Shown here: positions 7,234 to 15,514 of the stretch, one piece after another
How the letters are laid out: the number at the start of each line of letters is the position of its first letter
Position numbering within the stretch: position 1 is the first letter of the stretch
Translations under genes and position numbers: made by a program
Notes under the pieces: generated by a model
Seen by the model: only the letters and a program-made list of their open reading frames with translations
Told to the model about the DNA's origin: nothing
The model's database searches: none
NCBI RefSeq assembly: GCF_018917865.1
Contig: NZ_JAHLPM010000002.1
Location: 248,001 to 312,000, forward strand
Origin: Tissierella simiarum
GTDB taxonomy: Bacteria > Bacillota > Clostridia > Tissierellales > Tissierellaceae
Direction: 5' to 3'
DNA: 64,000 bases

Positions 7234-8100
7234 TTATATGTCTAAGGGGGGCAATGTTTTACTAATCTTTATAAAATCTTCTACAGATAAGTTTTCTGCT
7301 CTTTCTTCTAATTTAATATTTAGTTGTTCCAAGGTTTCCTTTATACACTCTTTATCTATATTAAAACCATAAGTAGATAAAGAATTTATAATAGTCTTTC
7401 TCCTTTTAGAAAATGCAGCTTTAACCACTTTAAAAAATTGATCCCTATCTACATCAGGCAGGTTTTCCTTTAAAGTAAGCTTGATAACTGCAGAATCAAT
7501 CTTAGGCTGGGGCATAAAAACAGTTTTAGGCACCTTTACAACTATTTTAGGATGGCTGTAAAAGTTTACAAATACAGAAAGAGATCCGTATTGTTTACTG
7601 CCTGGATTAGCTACCATTCTTTCTGCTACTTCTTTCTGAACCATGACTATTATAGATTCTAAATTTAAATCCTCTTCTAATAATTTAGCTATTATTGGTG
7701 TAGTAACATAGTAAGGTAGATTAGCTACTACTTTTACAGGGCCACCATCTAATTTTTCATCAATTAATTTCTGTATATCTATTTTTAAAATATCACCATG
7801 AATGATTTCTATATTGTCACAAGATTCTAAAGTTTCATCTAAAATAGGAAGTAGTGTTTTATCCAACTCTACGGCTACCACTTTTTTAGCTCTCAAGCTT
7901 AACTCCTCTGTTAAAGTTCCCATACCGGGACCAATTTCTAAGACATAATCTTCTTTAGTAATTTCTCCCTCAATGCCAATCTTTCTTACTATATTACCGT
8001 CTATAAGGAAGTTTTGTCCTAAACTTTTGGAGAATTCAAATCCATATCTATTTAAAATTTCTCTCACATACTTGGGAGAATAGAGTCTCTTATCTTCCAT
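7234..8100 (-). CDS. rsmA: 16S rRNA (adenine1518/1519-N6)-dimethyltransferase
   Basis: 288 aa, normal for RsmA/KsgA. N-terminal KSLGQNFLIDGNIVRKI; SAM motif I VLEIGPGMGTLTEEL; acidic loop VELDK; catalytic motif IV NLPYYVTTPI; C-terminal FSKRRKTIINSL. It dimethylates two adjacent adenines in helix 45 of 16S rRNA, a late step in small-subunit assembly. It overlaps rnmV by 11 nt, indicating translational coupling in the tatD-rnmV-rsmA block typical of Firmicutes. Confidence 0.97.
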   Translation of the reverse strand: MEDKRLYSPKYVREILNRYGFEFSKSLGQNFLIDGNIVRKIGIEGEITKEDYVLEIGPGMGTLTEELSLRAKKVVAVELDKTLLPILDETLESCDNIEIIHGDILKIDIQKLIDEKLDGGPVKVVANLPYYVTTPIIAKLLEEDLNLESIIVMVQKEVAERMVANPGSKQYGSLSVFVNFYSHPKIVVKVPKTVFMPQPKIDSAVIKLTLKENLPDVDRDQFFKVVKAAFSKRRKTIINSLSTYGFNIDKECIKETLEQLNIKLEERAENLSVEDFIKISKTLPPLDI

Positions 8101-8638
8101 TAATTTCTTCCATCCTCTCTACTGCCTTAATAAATTCTTCTTTTGTTATTCCAAAGTTGTTTAATCTATTTAAAAACTGTTTAGCATTAGCATAACCTAT
8201 TCCGAGTATTTCTCCTACCTTATCTCTTTTTTCTCTAGAATCTTTACCTCCAGCTAACCCTAAAGAAATCAAATCCTCTTTTGTAAATTCTTCTTTTCTT
8301 TCTACTTTATTTGGTCTTGCTTTCCTTATGGCTTCCCTTATATCTTCTCTAGTGGCATTTTCTACTCCAATATCGCCTTTCTTTAAGGCTTTCCCTTGGG
8401 GAAGAAAAGCATGTTTACAATTTTTTATATGTTTTGATAAATCTTTTCTAATTTTCTCTCCTGCATAGTCTGGGTCTGTAAGGATAATTATTCCACGTCT
8501 ATCTGCCAAAGTTTTCAAGGTTTCTATTAATTCTTTTTTATATCCAAAACCGCCAGTGGCCATAACTTCAGCTTCCACTGCAGCTTTAACTGCAGTTATA
8601 TCATCTTTTCCTTCTACTACTATTATTTCCTTTATCAA
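8090..8638 (-). CDS. rnmV: Ribonuclease M5
   Basis: 182 aa with a Toprim domain: IVVEGKDD at the N-terminus and ILTDPDYAGEKIRK in the middle. The C-terminal half (VGEILGIGYANAKQFLNRL) is typical of RNase M5, which matures 5S rRNA. The start is a TTG with AAGGAGAG 7 nt upstream. It overlaps rsmA and follows tatD, as in Bacillus. Confidence 0.95.
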   Translation of the reverse strand: MIKEIIVVEGKDDITAVKAAVEAEVMATGGFGYKKELIETLKTLADRRGIIILTDPDYAGEKIRKDLSKHIKNCKHAFLPQGKALKKGDIGVENATREDIREAIRKARPNKVERKEEFTKEDLISLGLAGGKDSREKRDKVGEILGIGYANAKQFLNRLNNFGITKEEFIKAVERMEEINGR

Positions 8639-8663
8639 AAGAATCTCTCCTTACTTTAGATGG

Positions 8664-8686
8664 AAGGGAGAGTAGTTCTCTCCCTT
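8664..8686. terminator. Hairpin between tatD and rnmV
   Basis: Perfect 9-bp inverted repeat AAGGGAGAG / CTCTCCCTT with a 5-nt loop. There is no T run on the minus strand, so it is more likely an attenuating or processing hairpin than a full terminator. Confidence 0.45.
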
Positions 8687-8697
8687 ATATATCTAGA

Positions 8698-9465
8698 TTA
8701 CCTTATTTTAAATAAATTCTTTGTATTTCTACTTGTAGCAATAGCTATATCTTCAAAAGATACTCCCTTTACTTCAGCTATAGTTCCAGCTACATGTTTA
8801 ACAAATATAGGTTCATTTCTTTTTCCTCTATATGGCTCTGGAGTTAAATAAGGTGAATCCGTTTCTATAAGCAATTTATCCAAAGGAACTGCCTCTGCTA
8901 CTTCCCTAAGCACTCTGGCATTTTTAAATGTAACGGGTCCTGCAATAGAAATATAAAATCCTAATTTTATATATTCTAAAGCCATTTCAGTACTTCCAGA
9001 ATAGCAGTGTAAGACCCCCCTTAGACTTCCATCTTGAGCTTCACTTAAGATATCAAAAGTATCCTTAGCCGCATCACGAGAATGGATTATTACAGGTAAG
9101 TCTACTTCCTTCGCTAGTTTTAACTGTTCCACAAACCACTTTCGCTGAATATCCCTTGGAGAATTATCATAATAATAGTCTAAGCCAATTTCTCCTATGG
9201 CTACTACCTTATCTCTTTTAGAAAAAGATCTAAACACTTCTATAGTAGATTCATCCATTTCCTTAGCTGAATGAGGATGAACTCCTATAGCAGCATATAT
9301 GTTTTCATATTCGTCTGCTAAAGAGACGGCTTTTATACTACTCTGTAAATCTGCTCCTGGATTTACTACCAACTCTATTCCATTATCTTTTAAAGATTTT
9401 ATTAATCTATCTCTATCTCTATCGAACCTATCATCATCTAAGTGAGCATGACTATCTATTAACAA
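8698..9465 (-). CDS. tatD: TatD-family metal-dependent DNase
   Basis: 255 aa TIM-barrel amidohydrolase-like nuclease. Metal ligands are visible: DSHAHLDD at the N-terminus, GEIGLDYYYD, HSRDA, HCYSG and ETDSPYL with GKRNEP after it. The B. subtilis orthologue is YabD. Start is TTG with AAGGAGG upstream. It lies between metG and rnmV, conserved Firmicute order. Confidence 0.95.
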   Translation of the reverse strand: MLIDSHAHLDDDRFDRDRDRLIKSLKDNGIELVVNPGADLQSSIKAVSLADEYENIYAAIGVHPHSAKEMDESTIEVFRSFSKRDKVVAIGEIGLDYYYDNSPRDIQRKWFVEQLKLAKEVDLPVIIHSRDAAKDTFDILSEAQDGSLRGVLHCYSGSTEMALEYIKLGFYISIAGPVTFKNARVLREVAEAVPLDKLLIETDSPYLTPEPYRGKRNEPIFVKHVAGTIAEVKGVSFEDIAIATSRNTKNLFKIR

Positions 9466-9479
9466 ATTTATTCCTCCTT

Positions 9480-11435
9480 TTAAGAGATGGATGCTCCTGA
9501 TTCTATCTCTTCTAAAGTAGATACAAGAGTTAGTTTACCTTCACTATCTTCGGCAGCTAATATCATGCCTTTTGATTCTATTCCTCTTAATTTAACAGGT
9601 TTTAAGTTAGATACTACTACTACCTTTTTACCAATTAAATCTTCTGGTGAATAAAATTCCTTTATACCAGATACTACTTGTCGAGTTTCTTCTCCTAATT
9701 TTAGCTGTAATACTAAAAGTTTATCTGCCTTCGGATGATTTTCACAAGCAACAACTTCGGCTACCTTTAATTGTACTTTTGCAAAATCATCTATGGTAAT
9801 AAATTCTTCTATTTTTTCCACATTTTCAACCTTCTTTTCTTCGTTTTTGCCCTTATTCTTAGCTCTTTCTTCTATAAGCTTTTGATTAGCTTCATTAAGC
9901 CTTATTAATTCCTTTTCAACTTCTAATCTAGGGAATATTCCTTGACCTCTTTGAACTTTAGTTTCTGCTTTAATTTTACCCCAAACTTTAGTATCTTCCC
10001 AAACAATATTTTCTTTTAACCCTAGTTGAGTCCATATTTCTCTTGATGTTTTTTCCATAAATGGTTTAATCAAAATAGCCGTAATTCTTAAGCTTTCTGT
10101 TAAATTATATAAAACTGTATCTAATCTTTCCTTATCTTCTTTGATTAAAATCCAAGGCGTTGTTTCATCTATATATTTATTTGTTCTTCTAATTAGCTTC
10201 CATATTTCTTCTAAAGCTTGACTATAGTTTAGTTTATCCATATGTTGTTCCACTTTATTAGCTACATTTATACCTATTTCCTTTAAAGATTCATCGAATT
10301 CTCCTTCTTTAATAGGTGCAGGAATTAATCCTTCATTATATTTTTCAACCATGGTTACTGTTCTACTAACTAAATTTCCTAAGTCGTTGGCTAAGTCGGA
10401 GTTCAATCTTTGTAAAAACTTCTCTCTTGAGAAGGAACCATCTTGACCAAAAGAAAACTCTCTTAATAAAAAATATTTAAAGGCATCTATTCCATATAGT
10501 TGAATAATTGGCTCTGGATAAATTACATTCCCCTTAGATTTTGACATCTTATCATCTTCAAATAATATCCATCCATGACCAAATATTTTACTCGGTAATT
10601 CTATATCCAATGCCATAAGCAGTGCTGGCCAGATTATAGTGTGGAACCTTACTATCTCTTTTCCTACTAGATGAACATTAGCTGGCCAAAATTCTTTATA
10701 TTTTTCTTCATTTTCTGTACCATAACCTAAAGCTGTTATATAACAAGATAAAGCATCTATCCAAACATATACTACATGCTTAGGATCAAAAGGAACTTTA
10801 ATTCCCCAATTAAAACTGGTCCTTGAAACACATAAATCTTCTAATCCTTCTTTTAAGAAATTGTTGATCATTTCATTTTTTCTAGATTCAGGTTGGATAA
10901 ATTCAGGGTTTTTTTCATAAAGCTCTATTAACTTATCTCTATATTTAGATAATTTAAAGAAATACGCTTCTTCCCCAGCCCAGTGAACTTCTCTTCCACA
11001 ATCAGGACATTTTCCGTCTTTTAATTGACTTTCAGCCCAAAAAGCTTCACACGGAGTACAATAATGTCCTTCATATTTAGACTTATATATATCCCCTTGA
11101 TTATATAATTTTTCAAATATTTGTTGTACTGCTTTTTCATGATGAGGATCTGTAGTTCTTATAAATTCATCATAGTCTATTTCTAGCATCTTCCATAACT
11201 CTTTTATATCCTTTACTATAGCATCTACATAAGCTTTTGGTTCTACATTGTTTTCTTTTGCTTTTTGCTGAATCTTCTGTCCGTGTTCATCAGAACCTGT
11301 TACAAAGTATACATCATAACCTAACATTTTCTTAAATTTTTTTAGTACATCTGCTGCTACAGTTGTATAAGTATGCCCTATATGAAGGTTGTCACTTGGA
11401 TAATAGATTGGTGTCGTTAAATAAAATTTTTTCAT
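9480..11435 (-). CDS. metG: Methionyl-tRNA synthetase with C-terminal tRNA-binding domain
   Basis: 651 aa class Ia synthetase. Seen: HIGH motif in LHIGHTYTTVAADVL; zinc knuckle CTPC ... CPDCGREVHW; KMSKS in DDKMSKSKGNVIYPEP; anticodon-binding helical domain; a Lys/Glu-rich linker near 515-540; and a C-terminal EMAP/Trbp-like OB domain (FAKVQLKVAEVVACENHPKA..., VVSNLKPVKLRGIESKGM). It charges tRNA-Met. Expression is controlled by the T-box leader directly upstream. First gene of a metG-tatD-rnmV-rsmA run. Confidence 0.98.
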   Translation of the reverse strand: MKKFYLTTPIYYPSDNLHIGHTYTTVAADVLKKFKKMLGYDVYFVTGSDEHGQKIQQKAKENNVEPKAYVDAIVKDIKELWKMLEIDYDEFIRTTDPHHEKAVQQIFEKLYNQGDIYKSKYEGHYCTPCEAFWAESQLKDGKCPDCGREVHWAGEEAYFFKLSKYRDKLIELYEKNPEFIQPESRKNEMINNFLKEGLEDLCVSRTSFNWGIKVPFDPKHVVYVWIDALSCYITALGYGTENEEKYKEFWPANVHLVGKEIVRFHTIIWPALLMALDIELPSKIFGHGWILFEDDKMSKSKGNVIYPEPIIQLYGIDAFKYFLLREFSFGQDGSFSREKFLQRLNSDLANDLGNLVSRTVTMVEKYNEGLIPAPIKEGEFDESLKEIGINVANKVEQHMDKLNYSQALEEIWKLIRRTNKYIDETTPWILIKEDKERLDTVLYNLTESLRITAILIKPFMEKTSREIWTQLGLKENIVWEDTKVWGKIKAETKVQRGQGIFPRLEVEKELIRLNEANQKLIEERAKNKGKNEEKKVENVEKIEEFITIDDFAKVQLKVAEVVACENHPKADKLLVLQLKLGEETRQVVSGIKEFYSPEDLIGKKVVVVSNLKPVKLRGIESKGMILAAEDSEGKLTLVSTLEEIESGASIS

Positions 11436-11461
11436 CCTAAATACCTCCTATTTTCTGATAT

Positions 11462-11732
11462 AAAAAAACCCTCATCTCGTATAGAGACGAAGGTATAAGT
11501 TCGTGTTACCACTCTAATTCATCTAAATCTTACGACTTAGATCTTACTAGGTTAATTAACCATACAATATAACGGTTGTTACCGTTACAGCCTAAATTAT
11601 TTCAGCTGTAAAGTTTAGGGTCCATATTCAGAATAAGCTTAAACACTGGCTTTCACCTATCCCAGTTCTCTCTAGAATAAGATTATTCTTACTCTTCCCT
11701 TCATTACCTTTACTATATATTGGGTTATTTAC
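11462..11732 (-). promoter_or_regulatory. T-box riboswitch leader of metG
   Basis: On the minus strand the leader has a stem-I region with AGAGAACTGGGATAGGTGAA..., and a candidate specifier loop with AUG (11625-11623, in GAATATGGACC) that fits tRNA-Met. The T-box core AGAGTGGTAACACG lies at 11515-11502. A terminator stem (CCTTCGTCTCT / AGATGAGGG, 11493-11469) then leads into a run of seven Ts. Uncharged tRNA-Met would stabilise the antiterminator and allow metG transcription. Confidence 0.9.
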
Positions 11733-11738
11733 TTAAAT

Positions 11739-11767
11739 AATATACAGGAAATAATTAGGTTTGTCAA
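11739..11767 (-). promoter_or_regulatory. metG leader promoter
   Basis: TTGACA (11762-11767), 17-bp spacer, TATATT (11739-11744) on the minus strand, about 7 bp before the start of the T-box leader. Confidence 0.8.
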
Positions 11768-11843
11768 CTCTAAACAATTGTATCCATATTTTATGTTCTA
11801 CATATACTATTATTAAAAGATGTTTTTAAGGAGCTGATTTTTA

Positions 11844-12146
11844 ATGTATGAGACTAATGATTGCTATAATAGACCAGCAGTACCACCACTATATCCTATG
11901 GAACTAAATTGTCCTAATAGACCTCACCCAGTAAGACCTATTATGCCTCCAGGGATGGAGCCGATACACTATGATCATCCAATGCACATGTGTCCTATGA
12001 TGAATCCTATGATAAGAAAATGTGTTGAAATGTGCATGTTGCAATGTGGGAGACACATGAATCCTATACCAATGTCTGAAGTAGATTACGAAAGTATATA
12101 TTCTGTAGATATAAATGAATTAAATCCACATATACCTGCTGAATAG
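11844..12146 (+). CDS. Met/Pro/Cys/His-rich small protein, unknown function
   Basis: 100 aa with AAGGAG upstream. It has 13 Met, 6 Cys, many Pro and several His, with motifs such as HPMHMCPMMNPM and CVEMCMLQCGRHM. The middle segment would suit soft-metal (Cu/Ag) binding or cross-linking in a spore layer. There is no signal peptide or TM. I do not recognise a family; small coat proteins of Clostridia often look like this. It stands alone, divergent from metG, with a strong terminator at 12229-12273. Confidence 0.65.
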   Translation: MYETNDCYNRPAVPPLYPMELNCPNRPHPVRPIMPPGMEPIHYDHPMHMCPMMNPMIRKCVEMCMLQCGRHMNPIPMSEVDYESIYSVDINELNPHIPAE

Positions 12147-12228
12147 CTAAACCTTTTATATTAACTATATATTAAAAGACTATTCATAAACAATATTAGA
12201 TAAATCTATATTTTCCTAAATATATTAT

Positions 12229-12273
12229 AAAAAGGCTTCTATCTAAGAATATTAAATTAGAGAAGCCTTTTTT
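12229..12273 (+). terminator. Terminator after the Met/Cys-rich gene
   Basis: AAAAAGGCTTCT ... AGAAGCCTTTTTT stem with an AT-rich loop and T tail. The stretch from here to 12491 shows no convincing gene. Confidence 0.85.
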
Positions 12274-12491
12274 AAAATTTATTTAAGTTAGACTTATACT
12301 GAAGAAACCTATACTTCTCTTCATATTATAAAATTTGTCTTCTTGACGAAGGCATTTTTTTATGATTTTAATATATTTATAACAATAAGGGAATATATTG
12401 GTAAGTATGGGGCAAAATAAGGTTGTACGACAATGTATATTCTGTGGTTTGAGGGAATTAATCTGAATATTTCGAACATATATGATAAAAT

Positions 12492-12520
12492 TTGACAAAA
12501 TTTAACTTTTTGAATAAAAT
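12492..12520 (+). promoter_or_regulatory. Promoter of the yabE-like gene
   Basis: TTGACA (12492-12497), 17-bp spacer, TAAAAT (12515-12520), 32 bp before the start codon. Confidence 0.7.
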
Positions 12521-12552
12521 ACTATACAGTCAAAATTATAGGAGGGAAAATT

Positions 12553-13581
12553 ATGGAAAATCATCCGGTCAATAAGACTAATCAATTTAAAGTCTTGACT
12601 GTCCTCGCTATAGCTGCAAGTTTATCTTTAGGAGTATATATGTACCAAGGAAAGGAAATTTCTTTGTCTATGGATGGTGAAATTAAAAATGTAATTTCCT
12701 ATGCAGAAACAGTGAATGACCTTTTAAAGAAGGAAAAAATCCACCTAAAGAAAGGTGCATATATTAATGTTAGTTTAGACAGCAAGTTAGAAGACAAAAT
12801 GAACATAATTATAAAGAATCCAAAACCTTATACTTTATCCCTAGAAGGTTCATTATTTGATGTTAAATCTGTTCACGATACTGTTGGAGAAGTATTGAAA
12901 GATCTGGGTATAGTATTAGGAGAAAAGGACTATACTTATCCAAAGCTGGATGGCAAATTAACTCCTAACTCTAATATTGAGGTTTTTAGAATTAGACAAC
13001 AAGTGGAAGAGGTAGAAGCAGCTATTCCTTTTAAAAATATTGTCACCACTAATAACAAATTGGATGTAGGAGCAGTTAATATAGTTCAAGAAGGTAAAGA
13101 TGGATTAAAAAAATCTCAAATAAAAAAAGAGTATGTTAATGGTGTACTTACCTCAACTACAGTTATTAAAGAAGAAATTATCTCAGAACCCGTTGATAAA
13201 ATTGTAGAAAAAGGTTCTAAAAGTTTCTTTGTTTCTTCTAGGGGTAAAACTAATTACAAAAAATCTATTATAATGACAGCTACTGCCTATGACCTTTCCT
13301 ATGAAAGTACAGGCAAAAATCCAGGAGATAAATACTATGGTCTTACTGCCTCTGGTACAAAGGCTAGACCTGGTGTAGTCGCTGTTGACCCTAGAATTAT
13401 ACCATTAGGCACTAAACTATATGTTCAAAGCCTTGATGGTTCTAAAGATTATGGTTTTGCTATAGCAGAAGACACTGGTGGAGCTATTAAGAACAATAAA
13501 ATTGATTTATTCTTTAACTCTGCTAATGAAGTTAATAGATTTGGAAGAAGAAAAGTAAAAGTCTATATAATTGAAGATTAG
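12553..13581 (+). CDS. yabE: YabE-like cell-wall protein (DUF348, G5 and 3D domains)
   Basis: 342 aa with an N-terminal signal anchor (about 14-32). Two DUF348 ubiquitin-like repeats follow (about 40-80 and 95-140), then a G5 domain (about 145-220, VKEEIISEPVDKIVEKG), and a C-terminal 3D domain with its Asp residues (VAVDPRIIPLGTKLY, AEDTGGAIKNNKIDLFF). The architecture matches B. subtilis YabE and Rpf/Sps-like lytic transglycosylases that remodel peptidoglycan. GGAGGG ribosome site. In Bacillus it also lies in the metS-yabD-yabE-rnmV-ksgA block; here it is detached and on the opposite strand. Confidence 0.93.
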   Translation: MENHPVNKTNQFKVLTVLAIAASLSLGVYMYQGKEISLSMDGEIKNVISYAETVNDLLKKEKIHLKKGAYINVSLDSKLEDKMNIIIKNPKPYTLSLEGSLFDVKSVHDTVGEVLKDLGIVLGEKDYTYPKLDGKLTPNSNIEVFRIRQQVEEVEAAIPFKNIVTTNNKLDVGAVNIVQEGKDGLKKSQIKKEYVNGVLTSTTVIKEEIISEPVDKIVEKGSKSFFVSSRGKTNYKKSIIMTATAYDLSYESTGKNPGDKYYGLTASGTKARPGVVAVDPRIIPLGTKLYVQSLDGSKDYGFAIAEDTGGAIKNNKIDLFFNSANEVNRFGRRKVKVYIIED

Positions 13582-13611
13582 ATTCCCTTTTAGGGAACCT
13601 AATCTTCTTTT
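13573..13611 (+). terminator. Terminator of the yabE-like gene
   Basis: GAAGATTAG-TCCC / GGGA-CTAATCTTC with a small internal loop and TTTT after it; the left arm includes the yabE stop codon. Confidence 0.8.
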
Positions 13612-13614
13612 GGT

Positions 13615-14136
13615 TTAATACAACACTCCACATATAAAAATGGTTATAAATATAGAAATTAAATAAGAAAGAAGAGCAGCCTTTAATGTATGTCTATAAT
13701 CTTCTATACCTATAGATCCAAAATAAACTGCTGTAGTATAAAATATGGTTTCCGATGACCCCATCATTATAGAAGCAAGAACTCCAACAAATGAATCTGG
13801 ACCGTAAAAACTCATTATATCTTTAACGGCTCCTAAGGCTCCGCTACCAGAAATTGGCCTTAAGATAACTAAGGGTATTACTTCCTTTGGAACACCTACA
13901 AAATTAGTTATAGGGCTTAACAGATTGATAAAAAGATCTAATGCCTTTGATCCTCTGAATATTCCTATAGCTATAAATATGGCTATTAAATAGGGCATAA
14001 TCTTTATAGAGGATTTAATGCCTTCTTGAGCTCCTTCAATAAAAGCTTCATATATATCTACTCCTTTAATATATCCATGAAGAAGAATTCCCCCAACCAT
14101 AAAGGGAACTATTGCTATTGATATTATCTCTAACAT
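13615..14136 (-). CDS. SpmB-like protein, second copy
   Basis: 173 aa, with the same Gate-domain plan as spmB at 337-876 (RPISGSGALGAVKD; GSSETIFYTTAVYFGSIGI). It diverges clearly from that copy, for example GSGAL instead of GGGAQG. It overlaps the spmA-like gene upstream by 7 nt, so it is cotranslated with it. Likely a paralogous spore-maturation or small-molecule transport pair; what separates its role from the first pair is not visible. Confidence 0.9.
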   Translation of the reverse strand: MLEIISIAIVPFMVGGILLHGYIKGVDIYEAFIEGAQEGIKSSIKIMPYLIAIFIAIGIFRGSKALDLFINLLSPITNFVGVPKEVIPLVILRPISGSGALGAVKDIMSFYGPDSFVGVLASIMMGSSETIFYTTAVYFGSIGIEDYRHTLKAALLSYLISIFITIFICGVLY

Positions 14137-14717
14137 CTACTCCGACTGCCTCCTTCCATTAGCTTTCCAATTATTACAGCTACTAAGGTAGATAAAAAGG
14201 TAGCTAATATTGTTGGTCCAATTATTACTGACGGGTTAACTGAACCATAATCATGTCTAATTTTTAATATGGTTAAAGGTACTAGTTGAAGAGATGACAT
14301 ATTGATTATTAAAAACATAATCATAGCATTTGAAGCCTTTTTTTTATTGGAATTTAAATAATCTAATTCCTTCATAGCCTTCAATCCAAAAGCAGTAGCT
14401 CCATTTCCTACTCCAAACATATTGGCTATAAAATTCATTAAAATCCATCTTTCTGCAGGATGATTCTTAGGTATTTCTGGAAATAAAATTCTAATTATTG
14501 GACGAAATAGTTTAGCTATAGATTTTATTAAACCAGATTTTTCTGCTATGTTCATAATACCTAGCCAAAAAGCCATAATACCTATTAGACTTATGGCAAA
14601 AGTTACACCCTCTCCTGCTTCGCTTATTATTATATTGTTTATTTCATTTAAATTTCCCGTAAGTGCGCCATAGATTATCCCAATAAATATCATTAAAAAC
14701 CATATAGTGTTTAACAT
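14130..14717 (-). CDS. SpmA-like protein, second copy
   Basis: 195 aa from the ATG at 14717 (GAAAGGGG 8 nt upstream); an ATG at 14735 lacks a proper site. Family signature NMFGVGNGATAFGLKAMKEL and several TM helices; compare NMLGLGNAATPLGLKAM in the first copy. It forms an overlapping pair with the SpmB-like gene. The pair lies between yabE and fsa, inside the yab block. Confidence 0.9.
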   Translation of the reverse strand: MLNTIWFLMIFIGIIYGALTGNLNEINNIIISEAGEGVTFAISLIGIMAFWLGIMNIAEKSGLIKSIAKLFRPIIRILFPEIPKNHPAERWILMNFIANMFGVGNGATAFGLKAMKELDYLNSNKKKASNAMIMFLIINMSSLQLVPLTILKIRHDYGSVNPSVIIGPTILATFLSTLVAVIIGKLMEGGSRSRC

Positions 14718-14780
14718 GAATAAAACCCCTTTCATTTTAGTTTATGAAAGGAGTATAATATTTATGAAGGAGGGCTGATA

Positions 14781-15455
14781 ATGGAATTTTTTTTAGACAC
14801 AGCAAATATTAATAGTATTAAAAAAGGAATAGAATATTACCCTATTTCAGGAGTAACTACCAACCCTACAATTATCAGTAGAGAAAAGACTAATTTTATA
14901 GAGTTACTTAAAAATATTAAATCGATTCTTGGTAATAATAAATCCCTACATGTTCAAGCTCTAGGAACCAATGCTAAAAATATAATAGAGGAAGCATTTT
15001 ATATAAATGAGCTTTTAGGAGATAATGTTTATATAAAAATACCTGTAATCCCTGAAGGTATAAAGGCTATGAAGTCTTTAAGTGAAAAGAACATAAAGAT
15101 TACAGCTACTGCTGTATTCACTCCACAGCAGGGTTTAATAGCTGCAAAATCAGGAGCTACTTATGTTGCACCTTATGTAAACAGAATAGATAATATTTCT
15201 GGTAATGGAATTAATGTCATCAATGAAATGTATAAATTATTTGAAGCAGAAAAAACCCAGGCAAAGATTTTAGCTGCTAGTTTTAAAAATGTAGAGCAAA
15301 TTCATAAGGCTAGCCTAGCTGGTGCTCATAGTGCAACTATACCTTTGGAATTAATGGAATACTTAATTTTTCATCCTTTAACAGATGTTAGTGTAGAAAA
15401 TTTTATAAAAGATTGGGAAGATCTTTATGGTAAAGATAAAACTTTACTTCCTTAA
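14781..15455 (+). CDS. fsa: Fructose-6-phosphate aldolase / small transaldolase
   Basis: 224 aa, close to the 215-220 aa of FSA/TalC-type enzymes. MEFFLDTANINSIKKG at the N-terminus, GVTTNPTII, the Schiff-base Lys in VYIKIPV (about residue 87), TATAVFTPQQGLIAAKSGATYVAPYVNR and AASFKN are all family motifs. It transfers or cleaves dihydroxyacetone units in sugar-phosphate metabolism; sequence alone does not separate aldolase from transaldolase activity. Strong AAGGAGGG site; perfect terminator behind it. Confidence 0.93.
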   Translation: MEFFLDTANINSIKKGIEYYPISGVTTNPTIISREKTNFIELLKNIKSILGNNKSLHVQALGTNAKNIIEEAFYINELLGDNVYIKIPVIPEGIKAMKSLSEKNIKITATAVFTPQQGLIAAKSGATYVAPYVNRIDNISGNGINVINEMYKLFEAEKTQAKILAASFKNVEQIHKASLAGAHSATIPLELMEYLIFHPLTDVSVENFIKDWEDLYGKDKTLLP

Positions 15456-15472
15456 AACTTCTTATAATTTAA

Positions 15473-15507
15473 GAAGCAGTTAATGAAAACTATCCATTAA
15501 CTGCTTC
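15473..15507 (+). terminator. Terminator of fsa
   Basis: Perfect 13-bp inverted repeat GAAGCAGTTAATG / CATTAACTGCTTC with a 9-nt loop, followed by a moderately T-rich tail. It lies between convergent fsa and herA and may act on both. Confidence 0.8.
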
Positions 15508-15514
15508 CCTAATT

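Noticed and set aside
12283-12498. 71-codon minus-strand frame between the Met/Cys-rich gene and yabE
   Set aside because: No ribosome site, unlikely composition, and it covers the yabE promoter.
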